Shown: positions 7,573-17,393, counted from the stretch's first letter. The stretch is DNA of 32,500 nucleotides from Candidatus Methylomirabilis sp. (GCA_012974305.1 JAAXQN010000060.1:1-32500), one strand, 5' to 3'. A program made the numbers and translations. Notes: generated from the letters alone by a model not told the origin.

Positions 7573-8022
7573 TTAGCCGACCTCAACCGTGCCGTCCGCG
7601 TGGATGGCGATCGGATCGCCCGTGTTAACAGCCTTGAGGAACTCGTCGCCGAGCAGATCGATCGTGATGATGCGCCTCTCGTTCCAGATGTCACTCATGT
7701 AGAGACCTGCGGCTGAGACGGCGTCGACGTGCCAGGCGTACAGAAGTGCCTTGGGACCGACTCCCAGTTCGGTCATGCCCATCAAGACGCATCCGCCCAG
7801 GGTTGAACCGACGCCCTGTGTAGTGCAGATGATGGCCCCTTTGAGATCCTTCCCGTACAGATCCTTGTTGGCCGCATCTGTGCAGATGGCCTTTTTTGTT
7901 TCTCCTGCGAACATATTGTTCAAGTAAGATCCGCTCGTGTTGAACGCAACACGTGACACCAACGCCTTTCCCTTGAGGTTGCCGGGAAGTACGGCTCTCC
8001 CTTGAAATGTTTTCTTAGCCAT
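7573..8022 (-). CDS. Aconitase X swivel domain, small subunit (DUF126)
   Basis: A 149-residue protein of the AcnX small-subunit family (PF01989). Typical features are the opening GRAVLPGNLKGKALVSRVAF, a KDLKGAIICTTQGVGSTLG loop matching the family's conserved Gly/Ser-rich loop (usually GRGSSSGS), and a C-terminal D-x-V beta core. The GRGSSSGS core reads QGVGSTLGG here, a partial match. It lies 64 bp after the large subunit, as expected for two-gene AcnX enzymes, and has AGGAG upstream of the ATG. It has no signal peptide, although the large subunit has a Tat signal, so if the enzyme is exported this subunit would have to travel bound to its partner. Confidence 0.85.
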   Translation of the reverse strand: MAKKTFQGRAVLPGNLKGKALVSRVAFNTSGSYLNNMFAGETKKAICTDAANKDLYGKDLKGAIICTTQGVGSTLGGCVLMGMTELGVGPKALLYAWHVDAVSAAGLYMSDIWNERRIITIDLLGDEFLKAVNTGDPIAIHADGTVEVG

Positions 8023-8086
8023 TTTGTTGCTCCTGTTTTGAATTGCAGATTTGATTGTTGTTATCCATTCTTTTCAGTCCCAACAC

Positions 8087-9610
8087 TTACGCACCCCTGG
8101 GTATCTTTCCCGTCACGATGATCTCGAGTAGAACGTCGTCCGGGAAGTACCGGATGGAGGAATAGTTCCGGGTCTTGGCCGAGTTCGTGACGCCACGAAC
8201 CCTTTCGGAGAAACCCTTCATGCCCGCGTAGCTCACGCTGCACATGTTGGTAGGCCGCATGCCGGCCCGCCTCATCGCCCCGGCCAATTCGGGCTCTTCC
8301 TCGATGAGCCGGGCTCGCACCACATTTGCTAAGAACATGTAAACCGGGATCGCGGCCTTTTCCTTGCCAGCCTTCTTCAGCGCCTCGGTGACCATTTTGC
8401 CCCACTTGACGGTCTCCTGGTACGTGTTGTGCGGACAGCCGATAAAGCAGGCCGTGGGATCGGCGTCCTTGTCTGGCCAGAGGTTTTTGAAGGCGGCGCG
8501 CACGCGCTCTTGCTCGGCGTCGTCGATAACGTAGGTCTTGTAACCTTTGACCAGCAATTTTCGCCCTTTCTCCTTTGCGTCGGGGGTAACTCCTTCTACA
8601 TGGTACAACCCGACCGCGCCACTGGAGGCTGTTGCACTTCCCATGGCTTTCAGCAAGTGCATGTTCTCGTTGGTGACCTTGCCGCCGAAATACTTTTCAA
8701 GGCCCGTGATGTATGGGACGTCCTCTACCACCTTCCCGCCAATAGCGGTACCCACCACCCCCCAGTCCGGCTCCTTTGTGGTCTTCACCTCGACCAGCCA
8801 CTTGGCCATGCGGCCCTCGTCGGTCATGAGACCGAAACGGGGAGCCTTGCCCAGCAGGGCGCACAGCAACTCCATTCCGGTCGCATTGCGGTTTGTCCGA
8901 ATTCCGAGAACGGAATTGCCGTAGTTGACGGCAGACGATTCCGCCCAGGCCACGTAGGTTCCCGGCTTGGGAGCATTACCGACCTCGTCCACGTAGCAAG
9001 TGCAGCTTCTGTAGTTCAGGTCCGGCGCGCCGAGTCGGGAGTGGATATAGTCCACGTCTCGCTGAAGCGCGTAACCCTCGTAGATCAACTCGATGTCTTT
9101 GGCATTGTTGTTGACGTTGTACACGTCGTAGGGGCGCGGGTTGACCGTGTAGGGCGCATAGGCCTTGAGCCCGGCGTCGGCGCACTCATCGAAGATCTTG
9201 ACCAGCGGCGCCATGTAAGCCACACCGAAAAACATGGAGGAGTGACAAGCACCGCCAAGTTCCACGAGTTTGTCAGCACCAAAGGCGTTGCCGTGGGCGA
9301 CGACGATTTTCATGACCTTGGCCATGACCTCACCCTTCGATCCGTTCAGGATGTCCTTCTCCTCCCTGGTGAGACGCATCTGGTGGGGTTTCTTTGATTC
9401 ATCCTTGGTTCCGGCACTCCGGCCTGATATCACGTTCATGTCGGAGTGCAGGATCTTCCCCGCATAGTCCGGAAGGGTACCGGCCCCGGATGCACCAGAG
9501 GATGACTGTGCGGCGACCTTCCCGGCTTGGACCTTCCCGTCCTTAGCATAGAGCATACTGGGTAGCAGCGGCAGCGTGGCAATCACTTTGATGAATGATC
9601 TACGCTTCAT
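8087..9610 (-). CDS. Aconitase X catalytic subunit (DUF521) with Tat signal
   Basis: A 507-residue AcnX large subunit (PF04412). Characterised members are iron-sulfur dehydratases acting on cis-3-hydroxyproline or on mevalonate 5-phosphate. Family landmarks are MRLTREEKDILNG (78-90), the AWAESSAVNYGNSVLGIRTN block (221-240), the GCPHNTYQE loop with Cys392, and RPTNMC with Cys457; Cys203 and Cys205 are further possible ligands. The family normally begins near residue 78. Here about 75 extra residues come first, opening with KRRSFIKVIATLPLLPSMLYA, a twin-arginine signal. Tat export would fit a protein that must carry a folded metal cluster. The ATG has AAGGAGGAG upstream. It is the first gene of the operon, behind a promoter block at 9684-9770. 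The substrate is unknown. Confidence 0.88.
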   Translation of the reverse strand: MKRRSFIKVIATLPLLPSMLYAKDGKVQAGKVAAQSSSGASGAGTLPDYAGKILHSDMNVISGRSAGTKDESKKPHQMRLTREEKDILNGSKGEVMAKVMKIVVAHGNAFGADKLVELGGACHSSMFFGVAYMAPLVKIFDECADAGLKAYAPYTVNPRPYDVYNVNNNAKDIELIYEGYALQRDVDYIHSRLGAPDLNYRSCTCYVDEVGNAPKPGTYVAWAESSAVNYGNSVLGIRTNRNATGMELLCALLGKAPRFGLMTDEGRMAKWLVEVKTTKEPDWGVVGTAIGGKVVEDVPYITGLEKYFGGKVTNENMHLLKAMGSATASSGAVGLYHVEGVTPDAKEKGRKLLVKGYKTYVIDDAEQERVRAAFKNLWPDKDADPTACFIGCPHNTYQETVKWGKMVTEALKKAGKEKAAIPVYMFLANVVRARLIEEEPELAGAMRRAGMRPTNMCSVSYAGMKGFSERVRGVTNSAKTRNYSSIRYFPDDVLLEIIVTGKIPRGA

Positions 9611-9963
9611 GGTCTACTCCTCCTTCTGTTATTTGTTATTCGGTGAGAGCAAAAGGATAAAGGCTAAGAGTTTGCTTTTGTTGAGCCTGACAAAATTATA
9701 TTTGGTTGTCAATAGATGAAAACCCTGTATTTCTATTCGGCAAAAGCACCATGGTTTGCATAGGCAACAATGCTCTGGTTTACCTGGGCAAAACACCTAT
9801 GCCCCTGGTGCGGCGATTTCTGGTAGCAGCATGGTAGCAAGAGCTGACGTGGTGGACACGGCACAACGTGACATTTCGTGACCGAAAAACCCTACAGCTT
9901 GACACTTCTCGTCCAGTGGAGGGATACTTTAGGGCCACAACGCAATTGTAGGTCCAATTTATC
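9611..9963. other. Intergenic region between divergent AcnX operon and apaH
   Basis: About 350 bases between divergently transcribed genes. It holds the shared operator/promoter copy 2 (9684-9770) reading left. A further partial operator-like half-site (ACCTATG) lies near 9797-9803. I see no convincing sigma-70 promoter for apaH and no small gene. Confidence 0.5.
9684..9770 (-). promoter_or_regulatory. Shared operator plus promoter, copy 2 (drives the AcnX operon)
   Basis: Read leftward: CCTATG-caaac-CATGG, the best palindrome of the three (9749-9764), then GAATAGAAATACAGGG, then a -35 TTGACA (9707-9712). The half-site to -35 distance is exactly 50 nt. At 17 nt spacing the -10 is CAGGCT (9684-9689), weak but with the conserved A and T. 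An alternative is TTTTCA (9717-9722), 16 nt, TATAAT (9695-9700). The AcnX large-subunit gene starts 74 nt beyond. Confidence 0.6.
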
Positions 9964-10692
9964 GTGCGGTGGTTTGTAGGGGACATTCAAGGTTGCGCCC
10001 GCGAGTTCGAGCGGCTCCTGGAGGCGATCCGCTTTCAGCCCGGTCAGGATGAGTTGTGGTGCGTGGGGGATCTCATCAATCGCGGTCCTGATTCGCTGGC
10101 GGTGTTGCGCCTGTGGCAAAGTGTGGGAGGACGGGCGATCCTTGGCAACCATGAGATCGACGCGCTGCTGTCGTTCTCGCAAACAAAGCCAAAGAAGTTG
10201 AAACGACTTCAGGACGTTTTCCGGGCCCCCGACGCCGAGGAATTGCTCGGAGCCCTCCGGAATCTGCCGATCCTCGTCCACCTCTCGTCGGGTGGGAAGG
10301 GACCCGATGCCTGGATGGTTCATGCCGGTCTGGATCCCCGCTGGACCAACCTCGCCGAAATCGCCAGCAGGATCAATGAGTCTCCTCACGACGACGCCTG
10401 GCTCCAAAGCGAGGAGGTCGATTTTGCCACGAATGTGCGCTGCTGTACCAGAGACGGACGGCGATCCGACCACACCGGTCCGCCGGAAGAATGTCGTGCT
10501 CCCTTTCGACCCTGGGATTCGTTTTACTCCGGCCGGACGCTGGTGGTACACGGACACTGGGCCGCCAGGGGATACTACCGCGGTGACCACACGATGGGTC
10601 TCGATTCGGGATGTGTCTACGGCGGATCGCTCACGGCGTGGTGCCAAGAGGAGGATCGAATTGTCCAGATCCCGTCCAAAGAGAAGCCTTAA
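9964..10692 (+). CDS. apaH: Diadenosine tetraphosphatase (symmetrical), ApaH
   Basis: Hydrolyses Ap4A to two ADP. It has the metallophosphoesterase motifs in order: GDIQG at 6-10 (the ApaH variant with Gln), GDLINRGPDS at 35-44, GNHE at 61-64, MVHAGLDP in the middle and VVHGHW near the end. At 242 residues it is somewhat shorter than the E. coli enzyme. The start is a GTG at 9964 with no clear ribosome binding site. It converges on ppk1 with 108 bp between them, and its ADP product feeds the same nucleotide pool as the adjacent polyphosphate genes. Confidence 0.9.
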   Translation: MRWFVGDIQGCAREFERLLEAIRFQPGQDELWCVGDLINRGPDSLAVLRLWQSVGGRAILGNHEIDALLSFSQTKPKKLKRLQDVFRAPDAEELLGALRNLPILVHLSSGGKGPDAWMVHAGLDPRWTNLAEIASRINESPHDDAWLQSEEVDFATNVRCCTRDGRRSDHTGPPEECRAPFRPWDSFYSGRTLVVHGHWAARGYYRGDHTMGLDSGCVYGGSLTAWCQEEDRIVQIPSKEKP

Positions 10693-10800
10693 TCCCAAGG
10701 AGCTTCCAAGCTGGGGGCAGAGATTCGCACATTGGGGGGAGGGGTGAGCAGATTTTCTTGTCGAGACGAAAGTTTGTCGGTTGATTGGCTGGTGCTTGAG

Positions 10801-12987
10801 TCACGATGGCGAGCGAGAACCCTGGATGCTCTGCGCGCGAGCCCAGGGTAGGTTGGTATGAATCACCTTCCTTTTCCGAGACTCCTGCGCGAGTTGGATG
10901 AAGGTATCCTGTGCGGCCCTCCACGTCTCCCCCTCACGCGGGGTACGTCGGACGTACACGCCATCGGGCCCGCAGTCCCAGGCGGAACAGTTGTCGTCGT
11001 CGTAGACCTCCAGGATCCCGTCCAAGTGGTGCTTTAACGTCTCGTCCGAGATCGGAACCGCAATCTCGACCCGGTTGCTCAGGTTCCGCCGCATCCAGTC
11101 GGCTGAAGCGATAAAGTACTCGGGATCCCCGCCGTTCAGAAATCGGGTGATCCGGCTGTGCTCGAGAAACCGGCCCACCACACTAAACACGTGGATGTTC
11201 TGCGACAGCCCCGGCACGCCAGGCCGAAGGACACATATGCCGCGCACGTTGAGCCGGATAGGTACCCCCGCCTGGCTGGCGAGGTACAGCTCCCGGATCA
11301 CCTCGGGGTCCTGAAGTTGATTCATCTTGGCGTCGATGCCGCAGGGTCGGCCTGCGCGGGCGTGTTCTGCCTCGCGCCGGATGAGCTCGGTGAGACGTTT
11401 CCGCATCGTCACGGGGGCAACGACCATCTTGCGGAGGTTGCCGTACGGGGTCGTGCCGGTCAAAGCGTTGAATACCGTCGCGACATCCTCGCACATCTCG
11501 GGATCGCAGGTTAGCACGCCGAGGTCCTCGTAGATCCTGGCGGTGAGGGTATGGTAGTTCCCCGTGCCGATGTGCGCGTAACGCCGGATGCGGTCGTCCT
11601 CGTCGCGCACCACCAGACCCAGCTTGACATGGGTTTTGAGGCGCTCAACGCCGTAGGCCACATGGACCCCCTCGTTCTCGAGATGTTGTGCCCAGGCGAT
11701 GTTGGGTGCCTCATCGAACCTCGCTGTCACCTCGACCAGCACCACGACCTGCTTTCCCCGCCGCGCAGCCTCGGCCAGCGCTTTGACGATGGGGGAGTCG
11801 CTACTGGTGCGATAAATGGTGAGCTTGATCGCGAGGACGGCCGGATCCGCCGCAGCCGACTCCAGGAAACGGAGAACCGACGTGTCGAAGTTGTGGTACG
11901 GGTGGTGCAACAGGATGTCCCCCCGGGCGATTTCCTCGAAGATGGCGTGCGGGTTTTCGACCCGGATACGCCGGAGACGGGGGTGGGTGACAGGGTCGTG
12001 GGGTGGAAAATGAAGCTCTTCCCAGTCGGTCACCTTGAGCTGCATTAGATCGCGGAGGCCGAGGAAGTGGCCCGTCGGATAGAGATCTTCATCCCCGATA
12101 CGAAGTTGCTTGGCGAGCCACTCTTGGAACTTCCTTGGCATCGAGGGGTCGAGCTCGAGCCGGACAACACCCGCGAACCGCCGTGCTTTCAGCTCTCTGC
12201 TCACCTGATCGATGATGCCGCCCGGTTTTTCGAGCGATTCGTCTTCGGCGAGTTCGGCAGTGCGGTCCGGCTCGCCTTCTGCCCCGCGGGTGACCCGGAA
12301 CGAGTAGACCGCCAGCGGTGGGGTGGACGGATACATTAAATCGAAGTTCGCCGTGATGACCTGTTCCAGGGGCGTGAAACCTGCATCACCCGGCAGAGGA
12401 ACCCAGCGGGGACGATTGTCTGGAACCTTGATGCGAATGAATCGATCCCGCCCACCATGGTCGTCGGGCAGTACCACGGCCAGGTTGAGTCCGAGACTAC
12501 TGATGAAAGGAAAGGGATGCTCCGAATCGACCGCCAGCGGGGTCAGGATGGGAAGAACGGACTGTCGAAAGTATTCGCGCAACGATTCTTGCTGCCGCGG
12601 ATTAAGCTCGGAGTAATTCAGAATCGGGAGGCCCTCCTTCGCCATGTGCGGCCGGAACTCCCCCTCTATCGCCCTCCCGATCCGTCTCATCTGTTCGAGG
12701 ATTTCCTTTCGGCAGGCCTCAAACTCCTCTTGGAGTCGAAGACCCTCGCTGGAGGGCCTGTGCGACATCTTTCGGATTTCTCGCTTGATGCCGCTCATCC
12801 GTTTCATGAAGAACTCGTCGTGCAGCATGCCGGTGATGCCGGCAAATTTGACCCGTTCCATCAGGGGGAGGCTGGGGTCCTCGGCAAGGGCGATGACCCG
12901 TCCGACGAAGTTGAGCCAGCTTAACTCTCGGTTTAAAAAGGCTTCCGGAGATTCGAGGTCGACTTGGTATGACATCCTGTCAGACAT
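10801..12987 (-). CDS. ppk1: Polyphosphate kinase 1
   Basis: Transfers the ATP gamma-phosphate to a growing polyphosphate chain, reversibly, at the inner membrane. The 728-residue protein has the N-terminal ELSWLNF motif (21-27), the head domain and two phospholipase-D-like domains. His453 (LKTHVKLGL) and His610 (FLEHSRI) match E. coli His435 and His592; the spacing between them, 157 residues, is identical. The YAHIGTGNYH motif follows the first. The ATG at 12987 has no strong ribosome binding site; a second ATG lies four codons in. It is the last gene of the leftward polyphosphate cluster, 105 bp after sixA. Confidence 0.95.
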   Translation of the reverse strand: MSDRMSYQVDLESPEAFLNRELSWLNFVGRVIALAEDPSLPLMERVKFAGITGMLHDEFFMKRMSGIKREIRKMSHRPSSEGLRLQEEFEACRKEILEQMRRIGRAIEGEFRPHMAKEGLPILNYSELNPRQQESLREYFRQSVLPILTPLAVDSEHPFPFISSLGLNLAVVLPDDHGGRDRFIRIKVPDNRPRWVPLPGDAGFTPLEQVITANFDLMYPSTPPLAVYSFRVTRGAEGEPDRTAELAEDESLEKPGGIIDQVSRELKARRFAGVVRLELDPSMPRKFQEWLAKQLRIGDEDLYPTGHFLGLRDLMQLKVTDWEELHFPPHDPVTHPRLRRIRVENPHAIFEEIARGDILLHHPYHNFDTSVLRFLESAAADPAVLAIKLTIYRTSSDSPIVKALAEAARRGKQVVVLVEVTARFDEAPNIAWAQHLENEGVHVAYGVERLKTHVKLGLVVRDEDDRIRRYAHIGTGNYHTLTARIYEDLGVLTCDPEMCEDVATVFNALTGTTPYGNLRKMVVAPVTMRKRLTELIRREAEHARAGRPCGIDAKMNQLQDPEVIRELYLASQAGVPIRLNVRGICVLRPGVPGLSQNIHVFSVVGRFLEHSRITRFLNGGDPEYFIASADWMRRNLSNRVEIAVPISDETLKHHLDGILEVYDDDNCSAWDCGPDGVYVRRTPREGETWRAAQDTFIQLAQESRKRKVIHTNLPWARAQSIQGSRSPS

Positions 12988-13092
12988 GATGGCAACCCGA
13001 TCTGGTTATGTGGATAGAGAGGTTTCGAGTCCGTCGGAGGTGCGAATAATACCAGAACCCCGCTCGCGCTGTCAAGGTCACCCGGCTTGCGT

Positions 13093-13611
13093 TCACTTGA
13101 CCCCGGCGGGCCATCCGATTCCTGCCAGGAGCTTCGGGGTCATCAACCACACGAGGTTCCCTTTCCCGAACTCGGCCTCTTTCCACCGCGCGACGTCCAG
13201 GTCAATGCGAGCCATGGCCGCGGTGGGAAATTTTACGTTCGCCTTCCCGATCAACCCTCCGGCCACAAGTGACCAGGTCGGTTCATGGCCTGCCAGGAGA
13301 ATGCTGTTCAGGGAATCCTGGCTCTCGTGAATGAGACCCAAGACCTGCTCCGGAGAAGCCTCGTAGAGTTTTTCCGCAATTGTGATCGGGCAAGACCATT
13401 TTCCCGCCTTGGCCGCCAAGCGAACGGTCTCCTTCGCGCGGACCGCCGATGAGCAAATGACCCGATCGGGCAGCTGGTCGAGGCTTGCGAGGTACCTTCC
13501 CATCAGGGAGGCGGCTTTTTCGCCGCGTTTGGCGAGGGGGCGATTATGGTCCGCCTCGTAGTCGGCGTCCCAGTCCGATTTCCCATGCCGGAAAAGAAGA
13601 ATCGTTTTCAT
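13093..13611 (-). CDS. sixA: SixA-type phosphohistidine phosphatase
   Basis: A 172-residue histidine phosphatase. The opening MKTILLFRHGKSDWD carries the catalytic RHG with His9; a second conserved His is in AGHEPTW. SixA proteins remove phosphate from histidine, for example on HPt domains or PTS proteins. The start at 13611 has GGAGGAG upstream and lies 22 bp after the CHAD gene stop, so the two are probably co-transcribed. PPK1 and the phosphotransferases pass phosphate through His, but a direct role of this protein on them is speculation. Confidence 0.88.
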   Translation of the reverse strand: MKTILLFRHGKSDWDADYEADHNRPLAKRGEKAASLMGRYLASLDQLPDRVICSSAVRAKETVRLAAKAGKWSCPITIAEKLYEASPEQVLGLIHESQDSLNSILLAGHEPTWSLVAGGLIGKANVKFPTAAMARIDLDVARWKEAEFGKGNLVWLMTPKLLAGIGWPAGVK

Positions 13612-13633
13612 GAGGACGGCTCCTCCGGGACCG

Positions 13634-15211
13634 TCAGACGCCGATTCTTTTCCGCGTCTCGACGAGGCGACGGAGGCGCTCCCGATTCTCGGTGCCGGAG
13701 AACTGGGTGAATCGCTTGTCGAACCCCTTGCGCTCCTTCGCCTGACGGACCCCCAACCAGTTGACGAAGCGGCGTATGGCCGTGAGCGACTCGCCGGTAG
13801 CCATGCCTTCCTTGACCATCTGGCGGCCAAACTTTTTCATCGCCGCGTGTTGCACCCGGAGATCATTGAAGTCTCCCAGATTATCCTGAAGCGTCTTCAA
13901 ATCCTTGACGAGGGGGGCGAGATCCTCCGGCTTGTATAGGCTGCGGAAGAACTCCAGCAGGTAGCGCAGCTTTTTGCACTCGATGCGCAGCTGGTGGAGG
14001 GCTTTCGCTGAAGAAGAAGAGTCGATTACCACCCCTTCCATGAGGACCCTCCGGAACCGGAGTTCGATCCGTTCCGAGGCGACCCGGAGGATGGGCCATC
14101 TAGCATTCGGGAGCTTCGTCTTCTCCGGAACGGTCTCTTCGAGGAACCCTTTCCACGAAAGAATCAAGGTCTGGTACCGCGCCGACTGCAGCGCCTTCGC
14201 GAGGCGGTCTTGTTCGATGCGTTGTCGGACCTGGAGGAACTGCCGCAGGGGAGCGAGATGGTGCTGAACCTTCTTGTCGAGGCTGGCCTCGTATTCATCT
14301 ACCTTCAGGAGGTGGACGTCCAGATCACGTTTCGGTCCCGAGACGCGTCCCAACCACGAAAATTCGCGTCGGAAATGGTCAACCGTCTCCTCCGGGAACA
14401 CCTCCCTGATCTGTGCCAGACACGTCCGCGTGCGGCGCACGGCGACCCGGAAGTCGTGGAGGAACTCGGAATCGAGGTCCCGCCGTGTTCCCGCCTCGTT
14501 CATCTGAATTGTTTGGAGGAGCCTCCGGTGGATACGCTTTGCCGCCTCGTCGGCCCGCATCCGGGGGTCGAGGGAGAGCTCGAACTTGGACGAGTAGTCC
14601 CCGGGGGCCCTGCCGATGGCGGCAAGAGCAAGGGCAAGGTCCGTGGACTCTTGCCGCCGCAGGTCCAGGTCCGTTTCGACGAAGCGAACCACCTGGCCGT
14701 AGGCCTTCGAGTTGCCCGCGATTGGGACCAGATGAATTCTGGGGCCCAACGGGTGCCGCGACCCAGTCTTATCGGGGGCGCCAGCGGTTCCCCGCTCGAT
14801 GTCGATCCGGACGAGCCGTTTCTTTGCCCCGTCGAGCACCCAGAGAAACTTCGCGTGATTTTCCGTCTTGACCATCGGGAGCAGCCTTCGCATTTCGATC
14901 ACGGAGGTCAGGGCATCGCGAAACGGACCTGGCGGGAGGTCCCAGGCGAAGGCGGGAAGCGAATCGGTCTTCTGCTGATACCGGATCCGACCATCCACGG
15001 ACTTCCAGTCTATCAGCCACTTGCCTTGGGTCCGTTGGGCAGAGAGAACCCCCCCGTCCCAGTAGAGGCGCCAGTCGAACGTGTCGTAGCACGTCGTGCG
15101 AAGGCGGGGTGTCGACCCGCGGCTGGTGCGGAATCGGGCCTGCAGGGCCCAGAGGATGTGGCGACAGGCGGCCTCGGAGGTGATGGCATAGGTCGTGGGC
15201 AATTCCGTCAT
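13634..15211 (-). CDS. CHAD-domain protein with degenerate CYTH-like N-terminus
   Basis: A 525-residue protein. The C-terminal two thirds is a CHAD domain, an all-helical polyphosphate-binding domain. Its two halves show the conserved His repeats: LHDFRVAVRRTRT with His252 and LHQLRIECKKLRYLLEFF with His406, plus the LQDNLGDFNDL motif at 441-451. The first 200 residues look like a worn CYTH (triphosphate tunnel) domain: YDTFDWRLYWDGGVLSAQR resembles the family's first strands, but the ExExK signature is missing. It lies between pap and sixA, where polyphosphate binding makes sense. It probably anchors polyphosphate or proteins to polyphosphate granules; activity of the N-domain is doubtful. 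Confidence 0.85.
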   Translation of the reverse strand: MTELPTTYAITSEAACRHILWALQARFRTSRGSTPRLRTTCYDTFDWRLYWDGGVLSAQRTQGKWLIDWKSVDGRIRYQQKTDSLPAFAWDLPPGPFRDALTSVIEMRRLLPMVKTENHAKFLWVLDGAKKRLVRIDIERGTAGAPDKTGSRHPLGPRIHLVPIAGNSKAYGQVVRFVETDLDLRRQESTDLALALAAIGRAPGDYSSKFELSLDPRMRADEAAKRIHRRLLQTIQMNEAGTRRDLDSEFLHDFRVAVRRTRTCLAQIREVFPEETVDHFRREFSWLGRVSGPKRDLDVHLLKVDEYEASLDKKVQHHLAPLRQFLQVRQRIEQDRLAKALQSARYQTLILSWKGFLEETVPEKTKLPNARWPILRVASERIELRFRRVLMEGVVIDSSSSAKALHQLRIECKKLRYLLEFFRSLYKPEDLAPLVKDLKTLQDNLGDFNDLRVQHAAMKKFGRQMVKEGMATGESLTAIRRFVNWLGVRQAKERKGFDKRFTQFSGTENRERLRRLVETRKRIGV

Positions 15212-15250
15212 GAGGAAAACCTAGGGACGGGAGGCAGACGGGGACGAAAC

Positions 15251-16726
15251 TTATAAGGCGGCTTCAATCCGCTCGCAGAAAGTTCGGAGCACTTTGATGC
15301 GGGCGTAATTCTTGTCGTTCGCCTCGACAAGAGTCCAGGGAGCGTACTCCGTGCTCGTCCGGTCCACCATGTTACACACGGCTGTCACGTACGTGTCCCA
15401 CTTTTTCCGATTGCGCCAGTCTTCCTCCGTGATCTTGTGACGCTTGTATCCGGTCTTTTCACGCAGCTTGAAGCGCTTGAGCTGTTCATCCTCGCTAGTT
15501 GCGAGCCAGAACTTCATTACGATAATCCCATGTTTAGTCAGGTCTTGCTCAAAGTCACGGATCTCACTGTAGGCTCGCATCCAATCCGCTTCCGAACAGA
15601 AGCCTTCGATGCGTTCTACAAGTACCCGTCCATACCACGATCGATCAAATAAGGCGGAGTGTCCGAGGCGAGGCACGTGCCGCCAGAACCGCCAGAGATA
15701 CGGTTGGGCCCGCTCCTCCTCTGTGGGCGCTGCGATCTGGATCACACGGTACGCCTGCGCCTCGAGCGCTTGTGTGACCCGGTAGATCGCGCCACCCTTG
15801 CCCGCGGCGTCATTCCCCTCAAAAACTGCGACGACGGCGTGGTTCCTGAACTTCTTATGGCGAGAGAGCAGGCTGAGCCGCCCTTGATAGTCACCGAGTT
15901 GTTTTTTGTAGGTGGCGTCGGGACAGTTCTTCGACAGATCCAAAGCCGTCAACACATTCTGCTTACTCGGAGGTGACGCGATCGCCTGGGCCGACACCAC
16001 TTTCGGAGGGTTGGGTTGTTCCAGCCGCTTCTGGATCGCCTGAAGGGTCGTCCGCCAAATGGTGATGTTCCGGTACCGCTTGTCCGCACTAGCGATTACG
16101 TACCATGGCGTGTGGCTAGTGCTGGTGACGCGGGCCACGTGCTCCCCCACCTGATGGATCTTGTTCCACCGCTTGAGAGAGTCCCAGGCCGCCTCAGGGA
16201 TGCGCCACCGCGTCGCGGGGTCCTTATCCAGCTTTTTCAGGCGTTTCTTCTGTTGCTTCTGGACGAGATAGAACCAAAACTTGAGGACCAGGGCACCTTC
16301 ATCGGTGAGCATCTTCTCGAAGCGATTAATGTCTTGCAGGCTCTGCTCAAAGGCTACCTTGGAGATATTTCCAAGAGTCCGGTTAAGAATCGGCTCCCTG
16401 TACCACGAGCCCATGAAAATACCAATGCGCCCCTTCGGCGGCAACGCCCGCCAGAATCGCCACATGCGCGGGCGTTCGCGTTCCTCATCGGTGGGCTCAC
16501 CCATGGCGAACGTCGTGATGTAGTGCGAGTCCATCACATACTGAATGTCATTGGCCACCTCTTCCTTCCCAGAACCGTCCGCGCCCCCCATGATGATGAC
16601 GACCGGAAACGCCTTGCGTCCTGCAAGTTCAAATTGGGTGTCGAGCAACGCCTCTCGGAGGAGCGGCTCCTCTTTTTTGTACGTCGCTTTATCTATCGTG
16701 TGATCAAGTCCAGCTGATTCGAACAT
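15251..16726 (-). CDS. pap: Polyphosphate:AMP phosphotransferase (two-domain PPK2, class II)
   Basis: Uses polyphosphate to phosphorylate AMP to ADP. At 491 residues it has two fused PPK2 domains, the hallmark of class II enzymes. The C-terminal domain looks catalytic: Walker A EGNDAAGKGG (303-312) and Walker B FDRSWYGR (360-367). The N-terminal domain is altered, with Walker A GGADGSGKEE (47-56) and FMGSWYREP where FDRSWYGR is expected, as is usual for the regulatory half. It lies 10 bp after adk, so the ADP it makes can be turned into ATP and AMP by the neighbouring gene product. Confidence 0.93.
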   Translation of the reverse strand: MFESAGLDHTIDKATYKKEEPLLREALLDTQFELAGRKAFPVVIIMGGADGSGKEEVANDIQYVMDSHYITTFAMGEPTDEERERPRMWRFWRALPPKGRIGIFMGSWYREPILNRTLGNISKVAFEQSLQDINRFEKMLTDEGALVLKFWFYLVQKQQKKRLKKLDKDPATRWRIPEAAWDSLKRWNKIHQVGEHVARVTSTSHTPWYVIASADKRYRNITIWRTTLQAIQKRLEQPNPPKVVSAQAIASPPSKQNVLTALDLSKNCPDATYKKQLGDYQGRLSLLSRHKKFRNHAVVAVFEGNDAAGKGGAIYRVTQALEAQAYRVIQIAAPTEEERAQPYLWRFWRHVPRLGHSALFDRSWYGRVLVERIEGFCSEADWMRAYSEIRDFEQDLTKHGIIVMKFWLATSEDEQLKRFKLREKTGYKRHKITEEDWRNRKKWDTYVTAVCNMVDRTSTEYAPWTLVEANDKNYARIKVLRTFCERIEAAL

Positions 16727-16736
16727 TATTCGACCC

Positions 16737-17393
<657 letters not shown>

